DNA from: Cellvibrionaceae bacterium
GTDB lineage: Bacteria; Pseudomonadota; Gammaproteobacteria; Pseudomonadales; Cellvibrionaceae
Direction of reading: 5' to 3'
DNA length: 64,000 bases
NCBI GenBank assembly: GCA_021151695.1
Contig: JAGKWU010000002.1
Coordinates: forward strand, 186,001-250,000
Shown: piece after piece, positions 52,919 to 62,802 of the stretch
Position numbering within the stretch: position 1 is the stretch's first letter
Layout: each line of letters starts with the position of its first letter
Made by a program: the position numbers and the translations under genes
The notes under the pieces: model-generated
Told to the model about the DNA's origin: nothing
Databases searched by the model: none
The model's input: the letters and a program-made list of their open reading frames with translations, nothing else

Positions 52919-55006
52919 GTGAGCAAATATTTACCCCTTACACGACGAAATATGATTTTAGGCTCTCTGGGAATCGCAGGTGTCTACACTATTCCTTCTT
53001 ATGCGGCTGCCAGCGCATCGATCAAAAGCACTATCGACACCACAAAAAAATTTCCGCCTATTTCCCCCTATATTTATGGTGGCTTTATTGAGCACATAGG
53101 CAACCTGATTAACCATAGCCTGTGGAGCGAAGTTCTTGATGATCGCAAATTTTATTACGGCGTTCAGGAAGTAGAGGAGCCTTTCCCTACCGATAGACGC
53201 GCTGCCATGTCATACAATCGCAAATGGACAGCGGTAGGGCCGCTCAATGCAATCACATTGGACCAAACCAATGCCTACGTTGGTAAACATAGCCCCAGCA
53301 TAAAGCTCGGTAATTCACCCAGGGGAATTGCGCAATCCAAACTCGTGTTTAAAGGTGGAAAGCGTTATGCCTGCAGAATTGTTATCAGCTCTGATGTAGA
53401 TACAGAGGTTTCCATCACGCTGATTAGCTCATCTAATAAAAGTAGCCACCAAACCACAACCATAAAATCCACAAAAGAATGGCGCACAGTTTCATTTGAA
53501 ATGGAACCCAAAATAAGCACAACAGATGCGCGAATTGAAATTACCGCAACAGGTTCTGGCAACTTGCGTATTGGTGCTGTCTCTCTGATGCCGGCGGATA
53601 ATATAAAAGGCTTTCGCGCCGATACGCTCGCATTGATGCGCGAAATGGATTGCAAAATGTTGCGCATGCCCGGTGGAAACTTTATTTCAGCCTACGATTG
53701 GAAAAATACCATAGGCCCCATGGATAAGCGCCCACCGGTGCTCGACCCTGTGTGGAAGGCCGCTCAGCCCAACGATGTGGGTGTGGATGAGCTTTTGCAA
53801 TTGTGTGAGCTTATTGGTTGTGAACCCTATTGGTGTGTTAACACGGGTTACGGCGAGCCGCGCTCGGGAGCGGAGTTGGTGGAATACGTAAATGGCGCAG
53901 CGGACACTACTTGGGGAGCAAAACGTGCCGCCAATGGCCATGCAGAATCTTACAAGGTGAAGTATTGGAACATTGGCAATGAAATGTATGGGCATTGGCA
54001 ATTTGGTCACATGTCCCGCGATCAATACACGATTAAACACAATTTGTTTGCCGATGCCATGCGTTCTGTTGATCCCTCCATTTACATAGTGGCTCCCGGT
54101 GGTTTTGTGGATGAAATGACAACGGGCCAAGGCATTTTTATTGATGGTCAGCCGCAAGTGCAAGTTGGTTCCGAGCGCGATTGGGCCTACGGCATGTTGA
54201 AAGATTCCTGGGGCAAGTTTGATGCCCTGGCGACTCATGCTTATCCGCCAGAAGGAAAGCGATTTGATTTAAAAACCGGTAAACTTTTTGATGTGCAAAT
54301 GTCGCTGACGGAGTGGGCGCGTCAGCCGGCAAACCGTGTGGCAACCATGACGGACGCCTGGGAAGAATACAAAAAAAGATTCCCGGAATTGAATAAAGGT
54401 AAGGTCAAAGTTTTCTTCGATGAGTGGGCCTACAGTTTTCAAGATAGCTACAAAGGTGCGCTGGCGATAGCATTAACGTTCCATGAGTTTTTTCGTCACA
54501 CAGATTTTATCGATATGGCCGGCTATACCATGGCAACAGCGTGGATAAATTCCGATGCTACTGATGCTGTCATTAGTGCCAAAGGACGCGTTTTCCAGCT
54601 TTACAATAAATATTTTGGCACTATTCCGGTAACCGTAAACGGTAACTCGCCTCAACCGGCGCCGCAATATCCTGTGGGTGGCGATCAGCCGCGCGTGAAT
54701 ACTGGCAGTGCAACTTATCCTTTGGATGTGATGGCTGCGCTCACAAAAGATGGTAATAGCCTGACAGTTGCCGTGGTTAACACAACAGATACCGTACAAA
54801 GCCTGGATTTGCTACTTGATGGTTTCAGTGCGAGCCCTAAAAGCAAAGCCTGGAGCTTGATCGGCAAAAACATTGATGCAACTAATGCGGTGGGTAAAAA
54901 GCCGGAGGTGTTCATCCAGTCGTCCAGTTTTGATGCCAGTGCCCGTAATTTCAAAATAGCGCCGCTTAGCCTCACTATTTATTCGTTTTCCAAAGCAACT
55001 AAATAA
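52919..55006 (+). CDS. GH51 alpha-L-arabinofuranosidase, Tat-exported
   Basis: Retaining arabinofuranosidase of 695 residues that removes arabinose from arabinan and arabinoxylan. The GTG at 52919 is chosen because its Shine-Dalgarno (GAGGAAA) would lie inside the coding region of the alternative TTG 15 bases earlier. The signal has a twin-arginine motif (TRRNMILGSLGIAGVYTIP). After an N-terminal carbohydrate-binding-like insert (about 90-230), the barrel carries the acid/base Glu355 in YWNIGNEMYGHWQF and the nucleophile Glu502 in KVFFDEWAYSF. The C-terminal beta-sandwich (about 610-695) is normal for GH51. Single gene followed by a terminator. Confidence 0.93.
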   Translation: MSKYLPLTRRNMILGSLGIAGVYTIPSYAAASASIKSTIDTTKKFPPISPYIYGGFIEHIGNLINHSLWSEVLDDRKFYYGVQEVEEPFPTDRRAAMSYNRKWTAVGPLNAITLDQTNAYVGKHSPSIKLGNSPRGIAQSKLVFKGGKRYACRIVISSDVDTEVSITLISSSNKSSHQTTTIKSTKEWRTVSFEMEPKISTTDARIEITATGSGNLRIGAVSLMPADNIKGFRADTLALMREMDCKMLRMPGGNFISAYDWKNTIGPMDKRPPVLDPVWKAAQPNDVGVDELLQLCELIGCEPYWCVNTGYGEPRSGAELVEYVNGAADTTWGAKRAANGHAESYKVKYWNIGNEMYGHWQFGHMSRDQYTIKHNLFADAMRSVDPSIYIVAPGGFVDEMTTGQGIFIDGQPQVQVGSERDWAYGMLKDSWGKFDALATHAYPPEGKRFDLKTGKLFDVQMSLTEWARQPANRVATMTDAWEEYKKRFPELNKGKVKVFFDEWAYSFQDSYKGALAIALTFHEFFRHTDFIDMAGYTMATAWINSDATDAVISAKGRVFQLYNKYFGTIPVTVNGNSPQPAPQYPVGGDQPRVNTGSATYPLDVMAALTKDGNSLTVAVVNTTDTVQSLDLLLDGFSASPKSKAWSLIGKNIDATNAVGKKPEVFIQSSSFDASARNFKIAPLSLTIYSFSKATK

Positions 55007-55034
55007 ATCGCACCACGGAATCACGATAATCAAG

Positions 55035-55062
55035 GCCGCCGGTTATTCTGGTGGCTTTTTTC
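55035..55062 (+). terminator. Terminator after GH51 gene
   Basis: Imperfect hairpin GCCGCCGG / CTGGTGGC followed by TTTTTT, 29 bases past the stop of the arabinofuranosidase gene. Confidence 0.8.
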
Positions 55063-55186
55063 AGCGGTTCAGTGACAAGGATCTTGCTCTGTCGCATATC
55101 ACACCAGAATTGAATTAGCTTTCTCTGATAGACCTTTCAAACCCAAGGTGCCAACTTGGGAATGAGAAATATGGCGCTCACGTTTT

Positions 55187-55681
55187 TTATTGTTTGGAGT
55201 TCGATAAGGAGTTAACGTGGGCAACCAGTTTTTCTATATCTGAAAACTTATACCCAACCTTAATGTATGAAATTTTACCTTCAGGATCTATGACATACAT
55301 GACAGGTATTGCGCTGACTTTATAATTCCAGCCGGTTGTTCCTGGGTCTAAAGTGAAAATTATTTTTGACTCGGGATAATCGGATAGAAATTTTTCGACG
55401 AGCGCGCGTTTTTCTCCTGCATTTATGGCAATTACTTGTAGCTTTTCGGGGGCAGATTTTTTTTGGATTGCAAAAAGGGCGGGAATTTCCTTCCTGCATT
55501 CATTGCACCATGTGGCCCAAAAGGACAAAATGACAATTTTTCCTTTGTAATCCGAAAGCCTTATTTCAGTTCCGCCGAGTGATTGTCCTAACTGGTCGTA
55601 TGGTGTTTCGCCGACTTTTAACGTCTTTGCATCAGCAGATAACGCAAAAAGAAAGAGTAGGGTGAAATATATTGTTTTCAT
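55187..55681 (-). CDS. TlpA-like thioredoxin-fold protein
   Basis: Exported thioredoxin-like protein of 164 residues. A signal peptide (about 1-18, ending SADA) precedes the TlpA/ResA-type fold: GKIVILSFWATWCNECRKEI with a Cys-x-x-Cys active site (CNEC), LQVIAINAGE, the cis-Pro loop VSAIPVMYVID and the C-terminal GYKFSDIEKLV. It most likely reduces or isomerises disulphides in the periplasm, for example during cytochrome c maturation; with two quinoprotein-cytochrome fusions in the window this fits, although there is no direct link. Single gene, convergent with the GH51 gene. Confidence 0.85.
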   Translation of the reverse strand: MKTIYFTLLFLFALSADAKTLKVGETPYDQLGQSLGGTEIRLSDYKGKIVILSFWATWCNECRKEIPALFAIQKKSAPEKLQVIAINAGEKRALVEKFLSDYPESKIIFTLDPGTTGWNYKVSAIPVMYVIDPEGKISYIKVGYKFSDIEKLVAHVNSLSNSKQ

Positions 55682-55790
55682 AGTCAGTCCATGTTGGAGA
55701 TTGTTATTTTCCTGCGTTTGGTTGCTTGGCTTTTTTCAATTGTCCAGATTTTTTACTTTTTTGAGTTATTGTGGATGTTGGTTCTACAAG

Positions 55791-55815
55791 CAAAACGGGC
55801 CGTAAGGCCCGTTCT
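55791..55815 (-). terminator. Terminator after gcvP
   Basis: Stem AACGGGCC / GGCCCGTT with a GTAA loop and a short T-run on the minus strand, 16 bases beyond the gcvP stop. Confidence 0.85.
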
Positions 55816-55830
55816 TCTTAAATCTATAAA

Positions 55831-58722
55831 TTACTCCATGTAATTTTCAATGCTCGGACAAGAGCAAACCAAATTGCGATCCCCATACACGTTATCGATG
55901 CGATTAACGCTTGGCCATACCTTGTGGTTTTTCAACCAGCTTGCAGGACGGCTTGCTACTTCGCGTGAATAAGCGCGGTTCCAGTTTTCATCCAGCACGT
56001 CGTCTTGTGTGTGTGGTGCATTGTGCAGGGCGCTGGCGTCGGCGGAGATTTCGCCACTGATCACTTGGGTGATTTCCTTGCGGATGATCAGCATGGCGTC
56101 GATGAATTTATCCAGCTCTACTTTGGATTCGGATTCGGTTGGCTCGATCATCAAGGTGCCGGCAACCGGGAATGACATAGTCGGTGCGTGGAATCCAAAG
56201 TCCATCAAGCGCTTGGCGATATCTTCTTCGCTGATACCGCTGGCTTCTTTGAGTGGACGCAAATCCAGCAAGCATTCGTGCGCAACAAAACCGTTGGTGC
56301 CTTTGTACAAAATCGGGTAAGCGTCTTCGAGTTTTTTCGCAACGTAGTTTGCATTGAGCATGGCGTATTCGGTGGCTTGGCGCATACCGACGGCGCCCAT
56401 CATTTTGATGTACATCCAGCTGATGGGCAGAATGCTTGCAGAGCCCCAGGGCGCGGCAGAGATAGTACCGTTGCTTGGATCAGTGCCCGGAACGCTTTGC
56501 ACATTGTGGCCAGCGAGGAACGGAGCCAAATGCTTGCCTACGCCGATGGGGCCCATGCCTGGGCCGCCGCCGCCGTGTGGAATGCAGAAAGTTTTGTGCA
56601 GGTTGAGGTGCGAAACATCGCCGCCGAATTTACCAGGTGCTGCAACGCCGACCAGTGCATTCATGTTGGCACCGTCGATGTAAACTTGCGCACCTACCGC
56701 ATGGACCATATCGCACAGTTGGGTAATACCTTCCTCAAACACGCCATGGGTTGAAGGGTAGGTACACATGATGCACGCGATTTGCTCGCCGTAGGTTTCG
56801 ATTTTTTCCGCGAGATCATTCAGGTCCACGTTGCCGTTGCTATCGCAGGCAACCACAACCACTTTGTAGCTCACCATTTGCGCCGACGCCGGGTTGGTGC
56901 CGTGAGCAGAAGAAGGAATCAAGCAGATATCGCGGCTCTCACCTTTGCTCTCAAAGTATTTTTTGATAGCGACCAGGCCAGCGTATTCACCCTGAGAGCC
57001 AGCATTAGGCTGCAAGCTGATGGCGTCGTAGCCGGTGCAGGCTTTCAGCATCTCCTGCAACTCTTCAAACAATTGGCTATAGCCTTTGGCTTGGTCAATT
57101 GGCGCAAACGGATGCAGCTTGCCGAACTCTGGCCAAGTCACTGGAACCATTTCAGCAGTTGCATTCAACTTCATGGTGCAAGAGCCGAGTGGAATCATCG
57201 CGTTGTTCAGTGCTATATCTTTTGATTCCAAACGCTTTAAATAGCGCAGCATTTCGGTTTCGCTGTGGAAGCTGTTGAATACTGGGTGAGTTAACACTGC
57301 ATCAGTGCGCAGCAAGTCAGTGGGGATGGCTTTGTTGGTTACTGACAACATATCGTCGATGCTCGCCAGATCAACGTCAGTTACACCAAACACGGCCAGC
57401 AATTGCGCTACATCTTCAATGCTGGTGGTTTCGTTCAGGCTGATGCCAACGGCATCGCTGCCTACCAAACGCACGTTAATTTCTGCAGCCAGTGCAGCTT
57501 GATTTACGTCAGCTTGCTTATCGCCAACCTTAACGGTGATGGTGTCAAAGTAAGTGTTGTTTGCCAGCGCAAAACCTTTTTGTTGTAGCGCGGTTGCAGT
57601 GATGGCGGTTAAACGGTGAACGCGATTGGCAATGCGCTTTAAGCCAGCTGGGCCGTGATAAATCGCGTAGAACACACTCATTACCGCGAGCAGCACTTGC
57701 GAAGTACAAATATTCGAGTTGGCCTTTTCCCGGCGGATATGTTGCTCGCGGGTTTGCATAGCCATACGCAGTGCTTGCTTGCCGCGTGCATCAATGGATA
57801 CACCGATAATACGGCCGGGGGCTGAACGTTTGTACGCATCGCGGAAGGCGAAGAAGCCGGCGTGCGGGCCGCCAAAACCCATAGGCACACCAAAGCGTTG
57901 GCTGGTACCGACGACTACGTCAGCGCCCATAGCGCCGGGAGATTTCAACAGCAACAGCGCCATCAAATCAGTCGCAACGGTTATCAGTGCATTTTTGTTG
58001 TGAGCTGCTTCGATGAGTGAAGTCAGATCGCGCACGGCGCCGGTTGAGCCAGGGTATTGCAACAGCGCACCGAAATAATCGCCGTTGGCGACTTCGTCAG
58101 CAGGTGCGATATGCACGTCAAAGCCGAAATGCTCCGCGCGGGTTTGCACCACGGCGATGGTTTGTGGATGAGTATCGGCGTCTACAAAGAACACATCGGA
58201 TTTGCTCTTTTTGTTCTGGCGCTTACACATGGCCATAGCTTCGGCCGCGGCGGTACCTTCATCCAATACAGAAGCGTTGGCCATTTCCATACCGGTGAGG
58301 TCGATGATCATTTGCTGGTAGTTGAGCAGGGCTTCGAGGCGGCCTTGCGCGATTTCAGGTTGGTAAGGTGTGTAAGCTGTGTACCAGCCCGGGTTTTCCA
58401 ATACGTTGCGCAGTACTACCAATGGTACGTGGGTGTCGTGATAGCCCATGCCGATATAGCTTTTAAATACTTTGTTTTGGCCGGCGATGGCTTTCAGTTG
58501 AGCCAAGGCATTGGCCTCGGTCACAGCGGCACCCAGGTTGAGTTCGCTTTTCAGGCGGATATTGTCAGGAACGGTTTTATCGATCAGTTCTTTTACCGAG
58601 CCAACACCGAGTGTGGCCAACATGGCAGCAGTTTGCTGGGCGTTGGGGCCTATGTGGCGAGCGACAAATTCGTCGTTGTTGGCCAAATGGGAGAGGGGAG
58701 CTGAGCGGAGTTCAACTGACAT
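55831..58722 (-). CDS. gcvP: Glycine dehydrogenase (P protein of the glycine cleavage system)
   Basis: PLP-dependent decarboxylase of 963 residues, the P protein that releases CO2 from glycine and passes the aminomethyl group to GcvH lipoamide. Both halves of the fused alpha/beta type are present: N-terminal EFVARHIGPNAQQTAAMLA and MGYHDTHVPLVVLRNVLENP, with a C-terminal half containing the PLP-lysine in HLNLHKTFCIPHGGGGPGMG. The tail with CLLDLRPLKEASGI is also normal. The size is normal. No gcvT or gcvH is adjacent, so gcvP stands alone with its own terminator. No glycine riboswitch was recognised upstream. Confidence 0.96.
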   Translation of the reverse strand: MSVELRSAPLSHLANNDEFVARHIGPNAQQTAAMLATLGVGSVKELIDKTVPDNIRLKSELNLGAAVTEANALAQLKAIAGQNKVFKSYIGMGYHDTHVPLVVLRNVLENPGWYTAYTPYQPEIAQGRLEALLNYQQMIIDLTGMEMANASVLDEGTAAAEAMAMCKRQNKKSKSDVFFVDADTHPQTIAVVQTRAEHFGFDVHIAPADEVANGDYFGALLQYPGSTGAVRDLTSLIEAAHNKNALITVATDLMALLLLKSPGAMGADVVVGTSQRFGVPMGFGGPHAGFFAFRDAYKRSAPGRIIGVSIDARGKQALRMAMQTREQHIRREKANSNICTSQVLLAVMSVFYAIYHGPAGLKRIANRVHRLTAITATALQQKGFALANNTYFDTITVKVGDKQADVNQAALAAEINVRLVGSDAVGISLNETTSIEDVAQLLAVFGVTDVDLASIDDMLSVTNKAIPTDLLRTDAVLTHPVFNSFHSETEMLRYLKRLESKDIALNNAMIPLGSCTMKLNATAEMVPVTWPEFGKLHPFAPIDQAKGYSQLFEELQEMLKACTGYDAISLQPNAGSQGEYAGLVAIKKYFESKGESRDICLIPSSAHGTNPASAQMVSYKVVVVACDSNGNVDLNDLAEKIETYGEQIACIMCTYPSTHGVFEEGITQLCDMVHAVGAQVYIDGANMNALVGVAAPGKFGGDVSHLNLHKTFCIPHGGGGPGMGPIGVGKHLAPFLAGHNVQSVPGTDPSNGTISAAPWGSASILPISWMYIKMMGAVGMRQATEYAMLNANYVAKKLEDAYPILYKGTNGFVAHECLLDLRPLKEASGISEEDIAKRLMDFGFHAPTMSFPVAGTLMIEPTESESKVELDKFIDAMLIIRKEITQVISGEISADASALHNAPHTQDDVLDENWNRAYSREVASRPASWLKNHKVWPSVNRIDNVYGDRNLVCSCPSIENYME

Positions 58723-58970
58723 AGAAAGTCTCTGTAAATTGGAAATGTGAGTAATCTGTAAAAAGGCGGGGCCTGGGGCTCCCGACTGCCAGATGCGTGT
58801 TGTCTGGTCTTAATTAGCCTCTGGGGGCTTGTTTGTGAGGACTCCCTGAGTATTCATTGAGGGGGCCTTGCTTAAAAAGGCGGATATGGTACCAATTCTT
58901 GCCCCGGCAATCGATAGTTTTGCGTTTGCGTCCACGAGCCGACAGCCTTGATTGATTGTTATGGATGTTT

Positions 58971-59738
58971 ATGACAAGTCATAATGCGGGCCCTCTCAGG
59001 ATTCCACGAGCTGTTTTCATGCACGACATAACCCGGTCAGGCTTCATTGCTACTTCCCGCCAATACCGGCTGCCGGGGATTGCCGGATTGTTGGTGGAGT
59101 GTGACTTTTCGGTAGAGGATTTTGCGTCCCTTGAGCCAGCACCGGGATTGCCAACCAATATTGCGCATGCCGTACCCAAGCGTCAGGCGGAGTTTCTGGC
59201 GGGGCGCTGGTGTGCATGGAAAGCTCAGGAGCAGCTGGGTTTGGTGCAGGTCGAGATTGGGGTTGGCAGTAATCGAGCTCCGGTTTGGCCTGATACAGTG
59301 CGCGGTTCTATCACGCATACAGGACCGGCCGAGCCGGGTGGCTTGTCTGTCGCTTGCTGTGCATTGGCTTTGGCTGGTGATTATCGCGCCCTCGGTATCG
59401 ATCTCGAAAATATAATGAACAAGACCATGGCAGAGGAAACCAGCTCCCTCATTCTCGACGAGCAGGAGCGGGCGCTTTTGTCACAGCAGGACGCGAGTTG
59501 GCCCTATTTGGTGACGCTTGTGTTTTCGGCCAAGGAGAGTTTGTTCAAAGCGCTTTATCCGGCGGCGGGACGCTACTTTGATTTTCTGGATGCGCAGTTG
59601 GTCGCCATAGATGTGGAGGCGGGCAAGTTTAGTGTTGAGCTCAAGGTTGCCCTTGCTCCATCGCTACCCGCAGGTTTCCGGGTGCATGGCTGTTTTCAGA
59701 CGCGCGATTTGCGTTTACTAACGGTGGTTTCCTACTAA
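58971..59738 (+). CDS. 4'-phosphopantetheinyl transferase (EntD/Npt type)
   Basis: Transfers the phosphopantetheine arm of CoA to carrier proteins of siderophore or other nonribosomal peptide and polyketide pathways; 255 residues. The N-terminal region has PSV-like KRQAEFLAGRWCAWKA, the core RAPVWPDTVRGSITHTG, and the Mg-binding RALGIDLENI with the acidic pair, followed by TLVFSAKESLFKALYPAAGR. The start is uncertain: an ATG at 58971 has a weak GGAT upstream, ATG 58965 and the upstream TTG are alternatives. It stands alone; no NRPS or siderophore gene is in the window. Confidence 0.86.
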   Translation: MTSHNAGPLRIPRAVFMHDITRSGFIATSRQYRLPGIAGLLVECDFSVEDFASLEPAPGLPTNIAHAVPKRQAEFLAGRWCAWKAQEQLGLVQVEIGVGSNRAPVWPDTVRGSITHTGPAEPGGLSVACCALALAGDYRALGIDLENIMNKTMAEETSSLILDEQERALLSQQDASWPYLVTLVFSAKESLFKALYPAAGRYFDFLDAQLVAIDVEAGKFSVELKVALAPSLPAGFRVHGCFQTRDLRLLTVVSY

Positions 59739-59827
59739 TCCGTGACCTTTTATGTGATGCCTGGCTAACGGTTTTCCGCTCGGCTTTGCTCTATTCTGGT
59801 TGAATATTGACCTGACGGAGAGCTGCC

Positions 59828-62086
59828 ATGGGTAAATTATCCGCTGTCTTTTCGATGTGTTTTTTGCTGTGCATGCTTTCTGCGTGTGGCGGTTCGACTA
59901 AATCATCAGGATCGGAGCCGTCGCCCGGGCCTGGATCCAGTTCTACTTCATCACCTATATCCGCTAGCTCATCATCCAGCCAAATATCTGTGGTCTCCGG
60001 CCTTGCTGCTCGTCCTTCCAATAAAACCTGTTTGGCTCCCGAGCCGGTTGGCGGCAGCGATGTCACTATCAGCTGGCCCGCTGCATTTTCTTCTTTGCCT
60101 CGCTTGGCTACGCCGTCCGCGCTCTTCCAGCTCAAGGGGGATAATGCTTATTGGTATGTACTGGGGCAGGCGGGAGTGATTAATCGTTTTGCTAACCAGA
60201 GCGGCGCCACTAGCCTAACCAAGGTGCTGGATATACAGGATCGAGTCAGCTTCGATGCGACCGAAACGGGTTTGCTGGGTGTCGCGGTGCATCCGCAATT
60301 CGCCAGTAATCGCTATGTTTTCCTCTATTACACCGGCGATAACGCCAGCGGCAATCTGGAAAGCCGGGTCGCTCGTTACAAGGTCAATAACGACGGTTCT
60401 TTTGATAAGTCATCTGAATTGATTTTGCTGCGTATAGATCGCCCTTTCAGCAACCATCTCGGCGGCGATATGGCGTTTGGCAGCGACGGTTATCTTTATA
60501 TTTCCTCCGGAGATGGTGGCTCTGGTGGTGATCCCTACCAAAATGGCCAGAACACCAATGTGCTCTTGGGCAAGCTGTTGCGTATTGATGTGGACAACAC
60601 CGGCGGCAACCTCAATTACGCTATTCCCGCTGATAATCCCTTCGTCGGCCAAGCCAATACCCGTGCAGAAATCTGGGCCTATGGCTTACGTAACCCCTGG
60701 CGTTTCAGCTTCGACAAAACGACAGGTGATCTCTGGTTGGGGGATGTGGGGCAGAGCGCCTGGGAAGAAATTAACCTCATCACCCGCGGCGGCAACTATG
60801 GCTGGGGCGATATGGAAGGTAATAGTTGTTACAGTGGACGGCCTAATTGTTCTACCGCGGGCAAAATCAAACCTATTCAGGCAATCAGCCAAAACACAGG
60901 TGCCTGTTCGGTCATTGGTGGCTATGTGTATCGCGGATCGCTTTATCCCGCGGCGTACGGCAAATACTTTTACAGCGATTACTGCGTAAACAATATCCAG
61001 TCGATCACGCTTGGTGCCAGCAACCAGGTTAGCCTCGCCAGTCATGGCAGTGTGTCGGCCAATCCGGTCGCCTTTGCGCAGGATAATAATGGCGAACTTT
61101 ATGTGCTCGGCCAATCCACTACGGCGGGGCAGCAAATCTTCAAACTGCAAGCCAGCGGTGGTAGCCAGCAACCGGGGACAATGGCGAATCAGCTGTCCGG
61201 GACCGGTTGCGTAAACGCGCAGACTCCTGAACAGCCCGCCCCGGGTCTGATTCCCTACCAGGTTATAAGTCCGCTTTGGTCAGATGGCGCCACCAAGGAA
61301 CGCTATCTGGCTTTGCCTGATGGCAGCAGTATCAATCTGGCCAGTGATGGCGATTTTGGTTTACCGGTAGGGGCTGTGCTGGTTAAGCACTTCAAATTAG
61401 ATGGCAAATTTGTCGAAACCCGGTTGTTTACGCATGGCAAGCTGGGTTGGCAGGGCTTTAGTTATGAATGGAGTGATGACCAGGTTGATGCCACCTTGTT
61501 GAGTACTGCCAAAGATAAGCAGGTGGGAGCAGTTAGCTGGCATTTTCCGAGCAGAGAGGAGTGCCTTGTTTGTCACACCAGCGCGACCAACTTCGCGTTG
61601 GGCCTGGAAACACTACAACTCAACAGTGATTTTCTCTATGCCAGCACAGGCATCACTGCCAATCAATTGGTAACTCTGGATCACATAGGCGCATTATCCA
61701 GCTCGCCATCGACAATCCAAAAAGCGAATAAATTGGCGGCGTTGGATGATACAACGGCCAGCCTTTCCAGCCGTGCGCGCAGTTATCTGCACAGCAATTG
61801 CAGCGGTTGTCATCGCCCCGATGGACCGACAAATACCAATCTCGATTTGCGTTACAACACCAGCTTCGCCAATACCCATACCTGTAACCAGGTGCCAAAT
61901 GCCGGCAATCTGGGCATCACCAATGCAGTGATAATTGCTCCGGGTGAGCCATTGCGCTCGGTGTTATTGGCGAGGATGAAGGTTCGCGACAGTAACCAGA
62001 TGCCGCCGATTGCAACTCATGTGGTGGATGAACAGGCAGTGCAAGTGGTGGGAGATTGGATTGCGGGGTTGGGCGGGTGTGAGTAG
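59828..62086 (+). CDS. Lipoprotein PQQ-type dehydrogenase fused to an SO2930-like diheme cytochrome
   Basis: Predicted lipoprotein of 752 residues. The signal (MGKLSAVFSMCFLLCMLSAC) is followed by a Ser/Pro spacer (about 20-60), a six-bladed quinoprotein propeller of the soluble glucose dehydrogenase/HIP type (about 75-450; ETGLLGVAVHPQFASNRYVF, YGLRNPWRFSFDKTTGDLWL, GGNYGWGDMEGNSCYSG, ACSVIGGYVYRGS), and a C-terminal cytochrome module (about 460-752) with two haem c sites, CLVCH and CSGCH, and a possible Met ligand in SNQMPPIATH. The second half matches the SO2930-type diheme cytochromes. It probably oxidises a sugar or related alcohol at the periplasmic or outer-membrane face. GGAGA precedes the ATG. 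Confidence 0.88.
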   Translation: MGKLSAVFSMCFLLCMLSACGGSTKSSGSEPSPGPGSSSTSSPISASSSSSQISVVSGLAARPSNKTCLAPEPVGGSDVTISWPAAFSSLPRLATPSALFQLKGDNAYWYVLGQAGVINRFANQSGATSLTKVLDIQDRVSFDATETGLLGVAVHPQFASNRYVFLYYTGDNASGNLESRVARYKVNNDGSFDKSSELILLRIDRPFSNHLGGDMAFGSDGYLYISSGDGGSGGDPYQNGQNTNVLLGKLLRIDVDNTGGNLNYAIPADNPFVGQANTRAEIWAYGLRNPWRFSFDKTTGDLWLGDVGQSAWEEINLITRGGNYGWGDMEGNSCYSGRPNCSTAGKIKPIQAISQNTGACSVIGGYVYRGSLYPAAYGKYFYSDYCVNNIQSITLGASNQVSLASHGSVSANPVAFAQDNNGELYVLGQSTTAGQQIFKLQASGGSQQPGTMANQLSGTGCVNAQTPEQPAPGLIPYQVISPLWSDGATKERYLALPDGSSINLASDGDFGLPVGAVLVKHFKLDGKFVETRLFTHGKLGWQGFSYEWSDDQVDATLLSTAKDKQVGAVSWHFPSREECLVCHTSATNFALGLETLQLNSDFLYASTGITANQLVTLDHIGALSSSPSTIQKANKLAALDDTTASLSSRARSYLHSNCSGCHRPDGPTNTNLDLRYNTSFANTHTCNQVPNAGNLGITNAVIIAPGEPLRSVLLARMKVRDSNQMPPIATHVVDEQAVQVVGDWIAGLGGCE

Positions 62087-62111
62087 GGCTTGGAATCTTG
62101 GAGCAATCAAT

Positions 62112-62137
62112 CCCCTCGCCCCCCAAGGGGCGAGGGG
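62112..62137. repeat. GC-rich palindrome between convergent genes
   Basis: Eleven-base stem CCCCTCGCCCC / GGGGCGAGGGG with a CCAA loop, 26 bases after the quinoprotein stop and before the bacterioferritin stop. No T-run follows; it looks like a dispersed intergenic palindrome or a Rho-assisted terminator. Confidence 0.6.
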
Positions 62138-62154
62138 AGACCACGAAGGGAAGC

Positions 62155-62631
62155 TTACTCGTCACCAGCCATCTTGGACTGCAAGTAATTCTGAATCCCC
62201 ACTTTGTCGATCAAACTCAATTGGGTTTCCAACCAATCGATATGCTCTTCTTCTGATTCCAGGATGTACTTGAATAAATCACGGCTCACGAAATCTTGTA
62301 CCGATTCACACAGGATAATGCCGGCCCGCAGATCGGGCAGGGCGTTGTACTCCAGCTTCAAATCCGATTTCAGCATTTCTTCCGTATTTTCACCGATATA
62401 CAGCTTGCCGAGGTCTTGCAGGTTGGGGAGTCCTTCGAGGAAAAGGATGCGCTCGATCAGCTTGTCAGCGTGCTTCATCTCGTCGATAGATTCATGGTAC
62501 TCGTGGTCGGCCAGCTCTTTCAGGCCCCAGTCTTTGTACATGCGTGCATGGAGGAAGTATTGGTTGATGGCAACCAATTCGTTGCCGAGGACTTTGTTGA
62601 GGGCTGCAATTACTTGTGGATCGCCTTTCAT
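62155..62631 (-). CDS. bfr: Bacterioferritin
   Basis: Haem-containing iron-storage protein of 158 residues forming 24-mers. The ferroxidase ligands Glu18, Glu51, His54 and the C-terminal Glu/His pair (SEEEHIDWLETQ) are present, and the haem ligand Met52 is in ESIDEMKHADKLIER. The four-helix bundle motif NQYFLHARMYKDWGL is typical. An AAGGAG site lies ahead of the ATG. Its stop faces the quinoprotein gene. The bfd ferredoxin lies 170 bases upstream on the same strand; together they handle storage and release of iron, so the candidate Fur box upstream of bfd probably controls both, or Bfd alone. Confidence 0.96.
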   Translation of the reverse strand: MKGDPQVIAALNKVLGNELVAINQYFLHARMYKDWGLKELADHEYHESIDEMKHADKLIERILFLEGLPNLQDLGKLYIGENTEEMLKSDLKLEYNALPDLRAGIILCESVQDFVSRDLFKYILESEEEHIDWLETQLSLIDKVGIQNYLQSKMAGDE

Positions 62632-62802
62632 GACTATCTCCTTAAACCCTTGGGTTCAAATGATGGGAAAGCCGAAAGTCTCGCTCCGTAGCTGTGTGGT
62701 GTCAAGCTAAGTCTTTGATGTATAAAGAGAAATAAACGCGTTGGTTAATTTCTCTCATTTGCGGATGAATGCCGATTAGGCTGGTGCCGGCAATAACAAT
62801 GC

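Noticed and set aside
58057..58704. Long open frame antisense to gcvP (215 codons) and others at 56188-56754 and 56782-57225
   Set aside because: They mirror codon usage of gcvP on the other strand, have no Shine-Dalgarno or family features, and gcvP is a complete conserved gene.
58723..58970. Possible glycine riboswitch upstream of gcvP
   Set aside because: The conserved core of the glycine aptamer was not found; only ordinary GC-rich short palindromes are present.
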